Numbered from the stretch's first letter, positions 11,206-22,030 are shown. The stretch is DNA of 64,000 bases from Ypsolopha sequella (GCA_934047225.1 OW204012.1:8060001-8124000), one strand, 5' to 3'. The notes: generated by a model not told the origin, from the sequence alone. A program made the numbers and translations.

Positions 11206-11630
11206 TAGGTATTTACATATGAAATTATCGTTAGCTATAAAAGAATTAGAAGGAAACTCAATTTTCAGTACCAACGCTTTTGCATTATTTTGGGAATGAT
11301 AAATCAAAATTATGTATTTCTTTTGTGTAGGAATGAGACAACGTTAAGCTAACAGTAACATTAATTTAATATTTGAAAAGAGTCAGCTGTAAAAAATTAT
11401 TACGAACATTATCATGAAAATGGATGGCATTTAGGACGAACTGTTTTTGAAGATTTAGTTTTAGTTATCAAACTGAAAATAAAAACAAAATTTAATACGT
11501 AGATGTAAAACCTTGAAATCAACTTTCAAACAAAAAACAGATGATGGAAATAGCTATTGAGTTACAGGTACTCATGAATTTGTAATAAAATTTCGGCAAT
11601 TTCACATGAAAAGACCTATTATTTCAGCCC
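11206..11630. mobile_element. MITE V, copy 1
   Basis: Termini 'ggtatttacatatgaaatt' and 'aatttcacatgaaaagacc' are inverted. The second copy is at 45459-45852, sharing 'aaggaaactcaattttcagt', 'atgagacaac' and 'gtcagctgtaaaaaattatt'. A fragment lies at 12583-12662. Outside it, 'aaactcgatataata' (left) and 'tatatatcgagtttaaatat' (right, 11675-11695) form a further inverted pair, suggesting insertion into another inverted-repeat element. Confidence 0.75.
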
Positions 11631-12030
11631 CCAGTATGGTATGAAATCACGGCCCCGACCGTGGGCTGAAATACTTATATATCGAGTTTAAATATATTGC
11701 GATATAAGTTTTTTTTTTGTATTTTTTTCCATAGTTACAAATTAAATACATTTTTAAGAATTTAAAGCTATCCGACTAAAACCACATGGTTTATGCGCGG
11801 TATGGCGAGATCGCAAACTTTATGCTAAACTAACTGAACCAATTCTAACTTATATTATGTTATATAACATCACGCAGCCACAGGCTGCTGATGTTGAAGA
11901 AAATAAAGCTTTATGGCCCTTTTTCGCTTGTTATTTTTGAGTCTATCTAATGTATTTGTAGGTATTTTATTTAGTATTAAAGGAAGCATTTACTCCCATG
12001 TAGAAGCGCAGAAAGAAAAATAAAAAAACG
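11631..12030. other. Short palindrome then unassigned DNA
   Basis: 'atttcagccc' and 'gggctgaaat' form a hairpin at 11623-11672. The rest is AT-rich with no gene. Confidence 0.4.
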
Positions 12031-12160
12031 GGGCCCGGTTAGCGAGAGACTAACCGGTCCCGGGTTCGAATCCCGGCTCAGAGCTCCTCACACTCATCCA
12101 GATTCACTTTTCTTTCTGCGTCTCTATACTGCAATGATATAATGTTATTTAATATCCTTG
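12030..12160 (+). repeat. tRNA-like B box plus repeat C, copy 2
   Basis: 'cccgggttcgaatcccgg' is a Pol III B-box-like T-arm. It is followed by repeat C ('ctcagagctcctcacactca', 'tactgcaatgatataatg'), suggesting a SINE. No full tRNA cloverleaf can be drawn. Confidence 0.5.
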
Positions 12161-12236
12161 CGATGGATAAATCGCCAAGTGTTCAAACATAGAAATTTAT
12201 TAATCTTTTTTTATAGTATTTAATAACATAACTCGA

Positions 12237-12880
12237 AAACAGGTGGTAGAGCTGATGCCGGCCTCGACTGTGGTGGACGTATCACCATCTTACTTGGAGA
12301 CCCCCTCGAAGTAATTCGGGGGAGAGTAAGAGGACAGCTCACAGGCAAAAAACCACGAGGCCCACCATGCCTGGGACCGATAGATGGCGGTATATCCATC
12401 CCTAAAATTCTAAATTCTAAATTCGTAGCGGGGGCGATGAGTCCTGCACTGATTCTCGGTAATCGTGAATATTGTGCACTTCCCCCCGGTCAGTCAGCCC
12501 AGCCAGGACAGCTCTTTAAAGTAGAGCCGAACAGCTTCAACATTCTGACACATAAACTGGTCCAGTGAGGGGAAGTTAAAAAATGATTACGAATCTTATC
12601 ATGGAAATGGATGGCGTTTAGGACGAACTGTTTTATGAATATTTAATTTTAGTTATCAAACGGACCGATATATATATCCATCCCTAATAGCCGGGCCTTA
12701 TATGGAACAGACTGGTGACGGGCAATGGCGTCACTGGTGCAAGGGTTCCGGAACCGCGTTCACCAACCCGCCTGCGCAGCGTATGTGAGTATGGGCAATT
12801 CTTCCAGGTTGACAAATTCCTGGAAAAGGCTTATGCCCAGCAGTGGACGAACTAGAGGCTGATGGATGGATGGATAGATG
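12237..12880 (+). mobile_element. Repeat B, copy 2, interrupted
   Basis: The left part (12240-12404) and right part (12668-12880) are contiguous in copy 1. Between them is about 265 bp containing a fragment of MITE V (12583-12662). 'tatatccatccctaa' is present on both sides of the interruption. The tail is 'gatggatggatggatagatg'. Confidence 0.7.
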
Positions 12881-12909
12881 ATAGTATTTAATTACTATAA
12901 CCATTCCAA

Positions 12910-13014
12910 ACGTATACATTGTGAATTTTTAGTCATTGTCCAAATTAAAACTAGACGCTTGGTAAGTGATCAGTATGAATTTGGACGATGACTAAAAATT
13001 CACTTAATATAATA
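12910..13014. mobile_element. Short derivative of the 266-bp MITE family E
   Basis: The arms carry 'tagtcattgtccaaatt' at the left and 'aatttggacgatgactaaaa' at the right, with 'cttggtaagtgatcagtat' in the middle as in family E. It is near 100 bp instead of 266, so it is an internal-deletion form or a related subfamily. Confidence 0.65.
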
Positions 13015-13244
13015 AGATGACTAAAGTTTCAAAGTCCCTCAAATGTTTTCAAAAACCTCAAAACCCGAACCCATTGATCCACATAATTACAGGAAACATC
13101 AGTTTTTAGTATCCTATGAATATATTAAACTAAATATTTAAATTATTATGTTAAGGAGCCGGTCATGCCGGGCGCCATATAATACCACGTTCTATTGGTT
13201 ATTTTTGGTGACTTTCTTACATTTTGTTACTTAATTTTTTTTTG

Positions 13245-13385
13245 AACGAGTGAGCGGACCGAGGGCTCTCCGACCCTGCGTTCCGAAATAGAATTATATC
13301 GCTAAAATCGATTACGAAAGTATGAAGTGAATGGCTTATGATCCATTGTAATTCTATTTCGGACCGCAGGGCGAGTCTACTTACA
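13245..13385. repeat. Hairpin repeat
   Basis: 'ccgaaatagaatta' and 'taattctatttcgg' face each other, with 'gaccctgcgtt' and 'accgcagggcg' outside. A polar stretch 'gagtgagcggaccgaggg' lies at the left. Confidence 0.6.
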
Positions 13386-13400
13386 CCATCCGGCATTTGT

Positions 13401-13446
13401 ATGAATGAATGAATGAATGAATGAATGAATGAATGAATGGATGATG
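13401..13446. repeat. (ATGA)n microsatellite
   Basis: About eleven tetranucleotide units, followed by degenerate units. Confidence 0.9.
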
Positions 13447-13449
13447 AAT

Positions 13450-14400
13450 GAATTAATGAATTTATTTCAGAAAGTACACAATGTAGTATTTTTGTTCGTT
13501 ACATTATTATATTACCTAGGGCTATCTTAACTTACTTATGTGTATATACATTTAATCTACTAATCTAGATAATATACTTAAATATATAAGACATTAATGC
13601 ACATAATTAATAACGTGTATCAAGGGTCGAAAACTACACACCGTGCTAGTAAAAAACTGTTTAACGGTCATGTAGTTCGCCGTTCATAACCTTAAATTGG
13701 TTTGCATTAAGTGTATATAGTATTTTTAAATAAATAAATAAACCTAATAAATATGTAATTAACAAGTTTGTACATAATCATTTATGTATAAGGAAGAACA
13801 TATAATAATATATAAGTACAGATATGCATATAAATATTGTGTGTGCTGAGGACATCTAAATACGTAAAATTAGTTGAGTGTTGTGTGAGTGTGTGTGTAT
13901 TTTGTGTAGTTTGGAGAAAGTAAAGTGATTAGAGACTGTATATGATCCCGGTATAGTAAGTACCCTTATTTAATTATTTCTAATAACTTTTCTGTATTTG
14001 CATAATCTAAGCCTCCTAGTATGTTATTCAGGGTTTGCTTTAGAGACTGTAGAGATAGCTTGTATGTACAATGTTTGTCCGACGATAATTCGGGTATCAC
14101 TGATCGGAACGTCATGAAATTTGGTAGACGAGTAAGTGAGACAAAAAGAACATGAACATTAAGTTCTAACATGAGCCAAATCGGTCAAGATCGAATCACG
14201 AGTTCCCAGTTTGGGGCGAAATACTAGTTACTTGAAGGGTGCTTGTACTTGTCCAAAAACTTTTATTATTTGATATAAGAATTTGTGGACGAGTACAAGT
14301 ACCTTTTAAATCATAATAAGTATAGGTTGATTAAGAAAAATATTGTCGTTTTTGTTTTATTTATTTTTTATTACTATGGTACTCGTATATTCGTAATTTT
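13450..14400. other. Unassigned AT-rich DNA
   Basis: Probable old LINE 3' sequence near 13450-13600. No gene; a 68-codon minus frame at 13966-14172 has no motif. Confidence 0.35.
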
Positions 14401-14405
14401 TTTTA

Positions 14406-14530
14406 ATACTTGACTGATGACGGCCCACTAGGGGCCGAAATATATTTCAAGTTATAATTTTCTTTTATTTATTGAATACGAGTATATTTAAAGTTATATT
14501 GTGTAATCATAAATAAAAAGCTAATTAAGG
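14406..14530 (+). repeat. Hammerhead-core-like repeat, copy 1
   Basis: Contains 'ctgatgacggcccactaggg' followed by 'gccgaaatatatttcaagtt'. Copies lie at 54540-54745 (both orientations) and, diverged, at 35415-35470. The CTGATGA box, the GGCCC/GGGCC stem and the GAAA box match the conserved half of a hammerhead ribozyme, but stems I and III are weak. The repeat itself is certain; ribozyme activity is not shown. Confidence 0.65.
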
Positions 14531-14534
14531 CATA

Positions 14535-15585
14535 CTATATATTTATTAAAGTATTAGTTATACATCTTTACGACATGAATCCCCAAGGTAATAAAAGATT
14601 TTCCCCTCCACTTTTGTTTTAATGATATTTTTGATAAAATTTTCGTGTCGTATCAGATGTACCATCATCTTTCGCCTTCTTCAAAACTCGCTTTTCGTTA
14701 GCGTGTTTCGATTTCGATTTTATGTCAACCAAAAGCGTCAAAACGCAAAATGTGCAAAAAGCGAACCTGAAAAGTCTCTGCCTATCCTACTAAGAGATAA
14801 GCGTGAGTATATAGAACTTATAATATTGGTACCTACCTACTTATAAATACCAGAAAAGACAGATGAATGATAGATTCCCGACATCTATATGATATCAAAA
14901 AAAAAACCAAGAAAACTATTAAACGATTTAAAATTATAACAAAAATAGCCTAACATCTATGATCTATATTTAATGATGGCCGCCAGGGTTGCCATTACGT
15001 TCTAATTTTGAATTTTGAATTTGGAACGAGTGCAGGCGCCACACGTCTGTCGCCATGTCTGCGGTTGGAAAAAAAAGTATATGTAATTTTAGTTTTCGGG
15101 TGAACCAGGGAATGTAAATAAGGGGTGAGTTTGGAGTGACGTTTTGGGTGGGGTAATTCTTGCCCCTTCGGTTGATTTTATTGTATGTCTAAATAAATAA
15201 TGTAGGTTAACGATTGATTTGTATGATCGCGTTCCAGAACGGAAAACTTGTAAATACTATTTGTGTTTATATATATATTTATATGTATCAGTGTATGTAT
15301 TATTAAGATATAGAGGTAGTATATGTATTTGATTATAAGTTACCTATTTATGTATTTTATTTTAATATACCTAGTCATAAAACTGTTTTCTCATCGAAAC
15401 ACTACCCTTGACAAGTTCCACATCGCCAAAAGTTAGCTGAAAGAAAATGCTAACTAGCATTAAACTCGCCTATGTTCATGTTTTTATTTGTGCAAGAAAG
15501 AATTGTTAATAATAATAATAAAACTTATGGTTGTTTTACTTATTTTTGGATAAAAGGTTTTACATAAATCTGATTTAAAACAAAA
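14535..15585. other. Unassigned intergenic DNA
   Basis: 'cgacatgaatccccaagg' at 14571 is shared with 22038 (SINE K) and, inverted, 30940. No gene is supported. The 74-codon frame at 14622-14846 has no motif. Confidence 0.35.
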
Positions 15586-15589
15586 GCTA

Positions 15590-15722
15590 CCATAGTTAGG
15601 CTTTTGTAGCAAAGTTGTGTTATTTTATGCATTACTTTGTAAATTATCCTCCATTAAAGTTGTCACATAAAACGTACAGCATAAAAGAACACAACTTTGC
15701 TAGAAAAGCCTAATTTAACATT
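15590..15722. repeat. Inverted-repeat element (hairpin)
   Basis: 'ttgtagcaaagttgtgtt' faces 'aacacaactttgctagaaaa', with 'ttaggcttt' and 'aagcctaa' outside. Arms of about 40 bp around a 50-bp centre. Confidence 0.7.
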
Positions 15723-16550
15723 AAATTATGGTCCCCAAATACCATAAATCACATTTATTTAATACTTTTTGTTAAAAAATAATAAAAACAATCACACGTT
15801 TTGTGTTTGGGAACACGATCCATCGAATCAACCTTAAGGGCGCACCGAGTGTTTGCCTTCGTCTCTGTCTTTTTCTTTACGTGTAAACAGTAAAATAATA
15901 ACCAAACTTTTGCACTTTTTCACTGTTTTTCGTTGTTATTTTGATCATTTTGTTCTTAAATAAAAAACTATCTTGTATAAACGCTCCAGTTATCTATGAA
16001 CTTTATTTTAGTAAATGAATCATAATATCAAATTACTTATCTATATAAAAAAGTATGGAAATAGAGATAAAAATTACTCGAAAAGAGGTAACTTTCCGAA
16101 TTTATTCTATCGAGCCAACTTTATCAAATTGTGTTTCCATCGTGTATATAGTCTAGTATATATACCCAATAGTACCAATATATTTTCCTATATTTAAATT
16201 TAATTGTTTACTACTTCAAACAAGGGTTATAAAAATGTGTTTTACTGTGTAAAAAGCTAGGTGAGCTCTTAATGTAAAAGACGTAGAATTAGAATTTTAA
16301 AAATTTATATTAAAAAAAAACTAATTTACAGATACCAATGGAAACTTATGATGGCAGCATATATAACAATACATAGGTAATAATGTTTTGTTGAATAACT
16401 ATTAAGTGAATTTTGAATTTAAGTGTTCTGTTTTGATTGATTAGAAAAAAGCGGGTTTTTCACAATCCGTCTACGAAACCACTCTTAAGCTCAACGGGCA
16501 TAAATAAAGTTACATAAATATAAACGGTATAAATAAATAATATGTTTATA
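15723..16550. other. AT-rich intergenic DNA
   Basis: No gene. 'tttaagtgttctgttttgat' at 16418-16437 matches the 5440 region. Confidence 0.35.
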
Positions 16551-16552
16551 TT

Positions 16553-16803
16553 ACACTGGGTGTTAAGATGTAGTTGCGGAAGCCGGAAACTGGCGATAGT
16601 ACCCGTCCATACGAACAACGAAATTTAGAAATCGAGAAAAAGAAATCTCTTGTTTCATACATTTTGATTGGGTAGCTATGTAACTTTACTATGGAACAGC
16701 TGATTTTTTTTGGCGATTCGTGTTTTGGCTCCATAGTAAAAGTTGTCTAGACGAGTACTATCGACAGTTTCCGGCTTCCGTAACTTCATCTTAAAACCCA
16801 GTA
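16553..16803. mobile_element. Hairpin MITE F
   Basis: Inverted ends 'actgggtgttaagatg' and 'catcttaaaacccagt', continuing as 'gcggaagccggaaactg' against 'cagtttccggcttccg'. The centre contains 'ttactatggaaca' and 'ctccatagtaaaagttgt', also found in MITE D and at 19690-19720. Fragments recur at 34715-34745. Confidence 0.8.
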
Positions 16804-16815
16804 TATATTAACGTT

Positions 16816-16825
16816 ATAGTTGAAA

Positions 16826-16862
<37 letters not shown>

Positions 16863-16910
16863 CAACTATAACATTCATAAAAATCTGTATATATATATAT
16901 ATATATATAA
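16816..16910. repeat. (AT)n tracts with hairpin
   Basis: 'ttatagttgaaa' then (TA)n faces a T-run then 'ttcaactataa'. A second (TA)n tract follows. Confidence 0.8.
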
Positions 16911-17036
16911 TAAAACAGTAAAAAAAGCTTTTATTAAGTAAAAATATTTATTATCACAGTATATATTAACTAAATATATATAATATTATGTGGCGGAAGA
17001 AGTGACAACAAAAGTGCTAAGTAAGTAAAGTGGCAA

Positions 17037-17435
17037 AAAATTTGACCAAGTCCGAGTCAGACTCGCGCACAAAGGGTCTCGTACAAACACAAAATATGGG
17101 TACGGAACCCTCAAAACACTACAGTAACTAACAAAAATATAGGTGCCAGAGCAATATCAAGGCGGTAAAAAAAGGCTTTAAAATGGTAGCGCCTGACAAA
17201 CAATTCGGCACCCTCTGAGTAAGGAACCCTAATCATTATTATTTTTTGTTTTACTTTAGAGTATTATTCAACAATCTGACCAAATTTGAACCTTATATGT
17301 ATTACCGTCAAGATATAAGCGCGTCGGCTACTTGATAACGGCTCTAGAACCCGGTGACAGACGGACAGACAGACAGACAGCGGAGGCTTAGTAACAGGGT
17401 CCTGTTTGGCACCCTTCGGGTACGGAGCCCTAAAA
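17037..17435 (+). mobile_element. LINE 3' UTR repeat G, copy 1
   Basis: Contains 'gagtcagactcgcgcac', 'gacagacggacagacagaca' and 'cccttcgggtacggagccct'. Other copies: 36200-37126 (minus, interrupted), 42625-42925, and a short piece at 47215. I recall this as a very common lepidopteran LINE 3' UTR. Non-coding. Confidence 0.75.
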
Positions 17436-17439
17436 AATA

Positions 17440-18035
17440 TCATGAACGAGGGACATTTTCTTGAGAGAGATGTTCAGTGAGATCAGTATCTTATGTACTA
17501 TTTAAAATATCTATGTCTACTTAGTGTATGACAAGCTCAGGTTTATAAGTACTTTAAGGTAGATTAAATAATAAGTATACCTATAAATACCTACAACCAA
17601 CATTTCCCACAAATGCGTCCGCCCTCCCCGACGGTTCACCCATGACTGCGCACCGACAATAGAATTTGATTCTACATTCTCTGTCTACCCTCTTTTCACG
17701 AACAATTTGGGCCGAATAAGCAAATTGGTCCTTTTGATATGGAATATGAAGAAGAAAATTCTAGACAATTTTCCAGTTCAAACTAGTGGAAACTTGCTTG
17801 TTAGACCTTTTGTGGAAGTTAGGTGGAGAATTAGATGTGCCTGTTTAAGGTAGTTGTAGTTATTTTTGGCTTGTTGTGACCTTTTCGTTTTCTTTTGAGA
17901 TAAATTAATTCATCCAATTCGACCAACCAACCTGTAGCACAAAGAAGATTGTCCCATTTGATAATCGTGTCTGTTTGTAATGGACTTTGTTATAGATCAT
18001 ATGTTTTTATTGCGAAATCCATCGCTTTGAATACT
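17440..18035. other. Unassigned intergenic DNA
   Basis: No ORF or repeat is recognised. Confidence 0.35.
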
Positions 18036-18179
18036 CTAATTATTGTTAGAATGCATTACAAACAAGAAATCAATCAGTAACAAATTTAAAAGCACAAATA
18101 TTTTTGAAAAAACGTTTGTTTTAATTTGAAAATACGAGTGAGTATAAGCTAAGCCACTTTTTAGTACATACAATAGGTA

Positions 18180-18365
18180 TATAATATGCTGACACCTGTC
18201 TCCAGAAAAGTAGGCAGAGACTACAAATTTCCATCTTCTACGATCCTGACAGACCTCTTTCACTTCTACCACATCCACCGCAGAAGTGTCATACAATTTT
18301 CCGACACTGGAGTTTTTCCAACACGTTAGTCGCATACAAGCTCTTCTACTCTGGATGCTTTTGAT
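18180..18365 (-). pseudogene. Retroelement ORF C-terminal fragment next to the minisatellite
   Basis: In reverse complement it shows 'agaagagcttgtatgcgact', codons for EVCQDRRRWK and 'gagacaggtgtcagca', matching 10018-10180 and 43567-43735. Frames are broken by substitutions. The 16-residue module just upstream of it, in its own orientation, has been amplified into the adjoining array. Confidence 0.6.
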
Positions 18366-18369
18366 TTTG

Positions 18370-18985
18370 CCCTTCTTCAGTATGTCGCCACTTTGATCGC
18401 CACTTGTCCTGATTTGTCCTTCTTCAGTATGTCGCCACTTTGATCGCCACTTGTCCTGATTTGTCCTTCTTCAGTATGTCGCCACTTTGGTCGCCATATG
18501 TGCGGATTTTGTCCTTCTTCAGTATGTCGCCACTTTGGTCGCCATATGTCCTGATTTTGCCCTTCTTCAGTATGTCGCCACTTTGGTCGCCACATGTCCT
18601 GATTTTGCCCTTCTTCAGTATGTCGCCACTTTGGTCGCCACATGTCCTGATTTTGTCCTTCTTCAGTATGTCGCCACTTATGTCACCACATGTCCTGATT
18701 TTGCCCTTCTTCAGTATGTCGCCACTTTGATCGCCACTTGTCCTGATTTGTCCTTCTTCAGTATGTCGCCACTTTGGTCGCCACATGTCCTGATTTTGTC
18801 CTTCTTCAGTATGTCACCACTTTGATCGCCACTTGTCCTGATTTGTCCTTCTTCAGTATGTCGCCACTTTGGTCGCCACATGTCCTGATTTTGTCCTTCT
18901 TCAGTATGTCGCCACTTTGATCGCCACTTGTCCTGATTTGTCCTTCTTCAGTATGTCGCCACTTTGGTCGCCATATGTCCTACGG
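18370..18985. repeat. 47/48-bp minisatellite, about 13 units
   Basis: Each unit starts near 'ccttcttcagtatgtcgcca' and continues 'ctttggtcgccacatgtcct' and 'gattttgt'. Unit length is 47 or 48 bp, so minus-strand frames read as a 16-residue repeat (GDILKKGKIRTCGDQS). Variant positions (tttgatcgccacttg versus tttggtcgccacatg) alternate among units, suggesting higher-order duplication. The last full unit ends near 18980. The repetitive open frames on both strands are by-products. Confidence 0.9.
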
Positions 18986-19145
18986 CGGCGGCCCGGTCGA
19001 GCCTTTCTTCCACCATGCATTTGTTTCGTCATTCATCCTCTCTATAATACGCCCAAACTTTTCAGTTTAATACATATTTTTTTATACTGATAAATTGACA
19101 TATATATATAAAAGCACAATGACATCACAGATGACAGATCATGAC

Positions 19146-19330
19146 ATAATCCCCACTGTTATTATAAATGCGAAAGTGTGTGTTTTGTTGGTTTGTCCTT
19201 CATTCACACAGCAACAGAGCAACGGATCGACGTGATTTTTTGCATAGAAAGAGTTTATGGGCCGGAAAGTGACATAGGCCCTTTTTATCCCGGATAACTG
19301 CTAACTAAAGAAGCGCGGGTGAATCCGTGA
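19146..19330 (+). repeat. Dispersed lepidopteran-type repeat, plus copy
   Basis: Contains 'tattataaatgcgaaagtgt', 'agcaacggatcgacgtgatt' and 'tttatgggccggaaagtga'. Inverted relative of 1685-1862. Confidence 0.75.
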
Positions 19331-19389
19331 AGTAACATATAAAACCTGAACTATTTACAATCTATCTTATTGTTATTGACAAGTTATTA

Positions 19390-19546
19390 TGTCATGCCCG
19401 CTGGACTGACGATCTGAAGGACGTTGCGGGTGGCGGCTGGATGAGGATGACTGAGGACCGCCAAGAGTGGCGAAATATTGGGGAGGCCTATGTCCAGCAG
19501 TGGACGAATACGCGCTGATGGATGGATGGATGGATGACCTGTCATG
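19390..19546 (+). mobile_element. 5'-truncated RTE-type LINE end, copy 2
   Basis: The sequence 'cccgctggactgacgatctg' to (GATG)n is nearly identical to 8362-8490. It is truncated further 5' and flanked by TGTCATG (19390-19396 and 19540-19546), a likely 7-bp target duplication. Confidence 0.8.
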
Positions 19547-19639
19547 TTATTGTTCTTTTATATACTTATATGTCAATGTCTATTTACATTCGTGAAAAAT
19601 ATCAAGAAAATATTGTGAATTAAAATAGTTACGTCGTGG

Positions 19640-19740
19640 TATAACTTTCTATGAAATAGCAGATTTTCTTTTTCTCGATTTGGTGGTTTGTTCCATAGTA
19701 AAAGTTGTTCGTATGGATGAGTACTATCGCCGGCTGTAAT
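19640..19740. repeat. Partial MITE F/D-like piece
   Basis: 'ctatgaaatagcagatttt' and 'ttccatagtaaaagttgttc' match the inner parts of MITEs F and D. The outer ends are missing. Confidence 0.5.
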
Positions 19741-19762
19741 ATTTGATTGAGCAATAGACGTA

Positions 19763-19917
19763 CAGTGCTCCCAAAGTAATAATGCGCATACAAATCTTCG
19801 CCACTGTTCGGCAAAGTTCGTATTTCCTTACACTTTCTATACAATCAATACCGTCACGTGGTACGTCCGGTCGCTCGGCTATAGATTTGTATGCGCATTA
19901 TTACTTTGGGAGCACTG
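19763..19917. mobile_element. Hairpin MITE J, copy 1
   Basis: Terminal inverted repeats 'cagtgctcccaaagtaataa' and 'ttattactttgggagcactg' continue inward as 'tgcgcatacaaatc'. The centre has 'gttcggcaaagttcgtattt'. Copy 2 is at 21279-21437. Confidence 0.85.
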
Positions 19918-20270
19918 GTTATGTATTTTTTCGTTCTTAGAATGTTATTTTTTTTTGTGTTTTTTTGTGTTGTGACGGTAAATAAAGTTTTTATCTATGT
20001 ATTTATGTATCTATCTATCTATTGTAACTTGATTCGATTTACCATTCACACAGCTAGGTACTCAAAGGCTTCTCTGTGGTTACAGGTACACTGTAATTAT
20101 TAGAACAATTGTACTGCAGCACAGAGAGAATATTAAATAAGGTATTGAATATTAATCACTATGTATCTGTATTCACTAAGCTGGTTTTTAGAGTTTTCCA
20201 ATCATTGATGTATTTAAGCATGTATTTATGTAGGCATATATTTATATATGTAACCTTCTAGTATGTAGTA

Positions 20271-20307
20271 TACAACGTGTAACAGAAAGGTGTAACCATA
20301 TTTGAAG
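20271..20307. mobile_element. MITE D terminal fragment, copy 3
   Basis: 'tacaacgtgtaacagaaagg' to 'catatttgaag' matches one MITE D end. The sequence then diverges into 'caatggcgtgcacag'. Confidence 0.7.
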
Positions 20308-20333
20308 CAATGGCGTGCACAGATCTTTTTTCC

Positions 20334-20543
20334 GGAAAAGCAATCAGAAGGTCAAGTTAAACAATAAAAAAAATATGAAAAAATTTAAATAACACTTTGA
20401 AAAAAGAAAGTTTGTATGAAAATGTTCTTTCTAGGGTAGGCAGTGCCTACCCTAGCGTCATACAAACTTTCTTTTTTCAAAGTGTTATTTAAATTTTTTC
20501 ATATTTTTTTTATTATCCAACTTGACCCTCTGATTACTTTTCC
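20334..20543. mobile_element. Long foldback element H (about 210 bp)
   Basis: Arms of about 100 bp run from 'ggaaaagcaatcagaaggtc' to 'acactttgaaaaaagaaagt' and return in reverse order to 'gaccctctgattacttttcc'. The centre is a 25-base palindrome with one central mismatch (20431-20455, 'ctagggtaggcagtgcctac'). Confidence 0.8.
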
Positions 20544-20738
20544 CTGGCCGGGTCTCCGGTATGGGTTCGGGTGGTTGATTGGATTTCACCTTGTATTTAT
20601 AACACATATTTTATCTATCATTTTAATCGTATATATTGCTACATAAATTAAATAAACCATTAATTTAGTTCATGTACATTCACTATTTTGTTACATATAT
20701 TTTTATAAGATTAAATTTTGACTTGTGTAACGTGTATT

Positions 20739-21013
20739 ATATAAGGTTAAATAATATTAGTTGGCGAAACTCAAAACATAGGTAGTAACTAGTACTAGTC
20801 TATATGAACAACTGTTTGTATGGGAGCTAAGCAAAATTCGCAACTTTTTTCTCTTCCTCCCATACAAATTGCCCCGATCAGCTGACTGGTCCAGTATGGA
20901 AAGGTGAAAACAAATTTTAAGAATTTCGCGAAGCTCCCATAAAAACAATTGTTCATATAGACTAGTACTACCTATGTTTTGAGTTTCACCAATTAATATT
21001 ATTTAACCTTATA
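20739..21013. mobile_element. Hairpin MITE I
   Basis: 'ggttaaataatattagttgg' at the left faces 'ccaattaatattatttaacc' at the right. The pairing continues through 'aactcaaaacataggtagta' and 'tagtctatatgaacaa'. No other copy here. Confidence 0.8.
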
Positions 21014-21164
21014 TATAAGGTCTTTCAATTTAAATGGAAAGTAATTTAGGAGGTGATTCAGTATCGTTAATACATCACGTTCCACTGCAAAGTACTTTTT
21101 TTTGCGCGAACTTTTTCTTCGCTTGTCCATACAAACTGAGTCAGCTGATCGGACCACTTTGTAC

Positions 21165-21225
21165 ACAACATGAATGCATTTCCGAGGGTTGTATTCTACA
21201 ACCCTCGGAAATGCATTCATGTTGT
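21165..21225. repeat. Perfect 29-bp inverted repeat, 3-nt loop
   Basis: The left arm ends 'catttccgagggttgta' (21193), the loop is 'ttc', and the right arm begins 'tacaaccctcggaaatg' (21197). All 29 positions pair. It may be the core of a larger foldback from about 21017. Not a Rho-independent terminator; this is eukaryotic DNA. Confidence 0.9.
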
Positions 21226-21278
21226 AACGATAGGTAATTTTTTGAACGGAACAGTAATTTAAAAAGTATACTTATTTA

Positions 21279-21437
21279 CAGTGCTCTCAAAGTAATAATA
21301 TAATGCGCATACAAATCTTCGCCACTGTTCGGCAAAGTTCGTATTTCTTTACACTTTCTATCCAATCAATAAGGTCACGTGGTACGTCCGGGCGCTCGGC
21401 TATAGATTTGTATGCGCATTATTACTTTGGGAGTACT
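21279..21437. mobile_element. Hairpin MITE J, copy 2
   Basis: Same termini as 19763-19917 with single-base changes and a 3-bp insertion after 'gtaataata'. The centre 'cttcgccactgttcggcaaa' is identical. Confidence 0.85.
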
Positions 21438-21439
21438 TT

Positions 21440-22030
21440 AGATAATTTAATCAAAATAAATTGAAATATTTAAAAAAAAATTGAATCGCCATTAATATAT
21501 ATAATTTTTTTTTTCAAGTTTTTTTTATTTATGTAAAATAGTTATTAATTAATAAACTATATATATTTTTTTATATATTAATATATCATGGTCATGGTCT
21601 GAAGAAAGAAAATATTGACAAATAATTAATTGAATGAAAGAGAAACGTAAAAGTGACAACTGTTAACAATTTTATGAAATTTTAATTTTTTTATTGTTAT
21701 TTTTTGTTTAATTAATTTAATTATTATTTGTAAATTTTCACTGAACCCTCCAAAATAAATAACGTGATTTCGTACTTTAAAGGCGATATTGAATATTTAT
21801 CAACAAAGTATCGGTATGTAAGTATGAACGTTTCTAGTTTTCTATAATTTTCATACATTAGTATGTAAATTTAATTACTTTTAGTATTCATAGAGGTAGT
21901 AATTAAATACCGAAGGATTATTAATTAAGTTGTCGGCCATGTTTGAATTTATTGTATTTACTTAACCCTTTTAATTTTCGTTGTCGGTAAAAACAATATA
22001 CCTATCGTGGTTTGGACCCATCTTGCAGTA
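21440..22030. other. AT-rich intergenic DNA
   Basis: Poly-A/T runs and no gene. 'atcatggtcatggtctga' is a local repeat only. Confidence 0.35.

Noticed and set aside
18377..18825. Repeat proteins of 88-120 residues on both strands
   Set aside because: The 48-bp unit is a multiple of three, so open frames arise on both strands; they shift where units are 47 bp.
18370..18985. CRISPR array
   Set aside because: Units are contiguous with no unique spacers, and the DNA is eukaryotic.
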